NCBI GenBank assembly: GCA_004551865.1
Contig: SFPR01000016.1
Location: forward strand, 1 to 59,175
DNA length: 59,175 nt
Origin: Bacteroidales bacterium
GTDB lineage: Bacteria > Bacteroidota > Bacteroidia > Bacteroidales > P3
Direction: 5' to 3'
How positions within the stretch are numbered: the first letter of the stretch is position 1; the number at the start of each line of letters is the position of its first letter. The translations under genes and the position numbers were made by a program. The notes below the pieces were generated by a model. That model saw nothing but the letters and a program-made list of their open reading frames with translations, was not told the DNA's origin and did no database searches. Below are positions 58,930 through 59,175 of the stretch, in pieces.

Positions 58930-59175
58930 TTACCTCAAACCATCAAGCCATTTCATGGTGTCAAGTCCGTCGGCAAAGTCGTCAATCTGTGGTTCTTGGG
59001 CTTTGCCGAAACTCTCGCAGGCTGTTGAGGAACAATTTCCCGAAACGATTTGTATCTTCTCTCGGTTTTCGGACAAGAAGTCCTCAATCTCCGCTTCCGA
59101 AGTGTAGAAAGAATAGTTCACAACGCTCACTGCCGAGTTCAACTCGGTGTTTTCTGTCAGCAACACGCTCTCCAA
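58930..59175 (-). CDS. LuxC-like acyl-CoA reductase, C-terminal end (cut by window edge)
   Basis: Only the last 81 residues are present; the frame runs out of the window. The segments VVNYSFYTSEAEIEDFLSEN and, at the end, ESFGKAQEPQIDDFADGLDTMKWL are those of the LuxC-type NADPH-dependent acyl-CoA reductases found in Bacteroidetes. These reduce a thioester to the aldehyde. The window also holds a LuxE-like acyl-activating enzyme (43940-44962), a possible functional partner. Confidence is limited by the short fragment and by the absence of the catalytic domain. Confidence 0.75.
   Translation of the reverse strand: MESVLLTENTELNSAVSVVNYSFYTSEAEIEDFLSENREKIQIVSGNCSSTACESFGKAQEPQIDDFADGLDTMKWLDGLR

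Overview
The window comes from a member of the Bacteroidetes, probably Bacteroidales. The evidence is: repeated TAnnTTTG (-7) and TTTG (-33) promoter elements of the Bacteroidetes primary sigma factor; Bacteroidetes-type proteins (DUF4175, DUF4294, TamL, FHS-family sugar porter, the long urocanate hydratase, a LuxE/LuxC-like pair); two secreted enzymes with what look like type IX C-terminal sorting domains; and no CCA encoded in the tRNAs. The DNA is AT-rich, most genes are core housekeeping genes, and I saw no prophage, insertion sequence or CRISPR array.

Layout. 1-3914 (+): end of ftsA, ftsZ (with a triplicated 14-residue N-terminal extension), dut, and prfB read through a +1 programmed frameshift. 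4026-5423 (-): a CsgG-like/beta-barrel surface protein, preceded by a long gene-poor stretch holding a strong structured-RNA candidate. 6347-13560 (-): atpB, a DUF4175 protein, a small conserved protein, ybeY and mnmG as one operon. 14024-17835: secreted SGNH hydrolase, AlkD-like protein, ferritin, folC. 18085-20079 (-): thiL, HAD phosphatase, ftsB/divIC. 20372-22443 (+): HU-family gene, a 29-residue basic ribosome-type protein, rng. 22504-22817 (-): tRNAs Arg, Pro, Ser. 23395-28943: tyrS and dnaG (divergent), hutU. 29035-32360: sppA and an unknown exported protein. 32437-36388 (-): NlpC/P60 peptidase, DUF4294, clpX, sugar porter. 36682-43754 (+): an apparent five-gene operon: M14 carboxypeptidase, histidine kinase, outer-membrane protein, waaA, tamL. 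43940-44962 (-): LuxE-like protein. 45028-53043 (+): mrdA-rodA, then uppS-bamA-skp-skp. 53142: tRNA-Leu. 53793-58674 (+): TetR regulator and a 1411-residue fused acyl-CoA dehydratase activase. 58930-end (-): end of a LuxC-like acyl-CoA reductase.

The cell-envelope theme is strong: division (ftsA, ftsZ, ftsB), elongation (mrdA, rodA), the lipid carrier (uppS), outer-membrane assembly (bamA, two Skp proteins, tamL), Kdo transfer (waaA) and peptidoglycan peptide turnover.

The most unusual content is between the genes. Three dispersed repeat families fill the gaps. Family 1 is an array of about 22-bp units built from GGTAAT-NNN-ATTACC, in two matched flavours (ATTACC or ATTATC) and bounded by inverted ends like a small non-autonomous element; seven loci. 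Family 2 is a 21-bp tandem repeat around AAACGCCGTTTT, at four intergenic loci and, in diverged form, in frame inside waaA. Family 3 is a roughly 60-nt structured element in two copies, each close to a family 1 copy.
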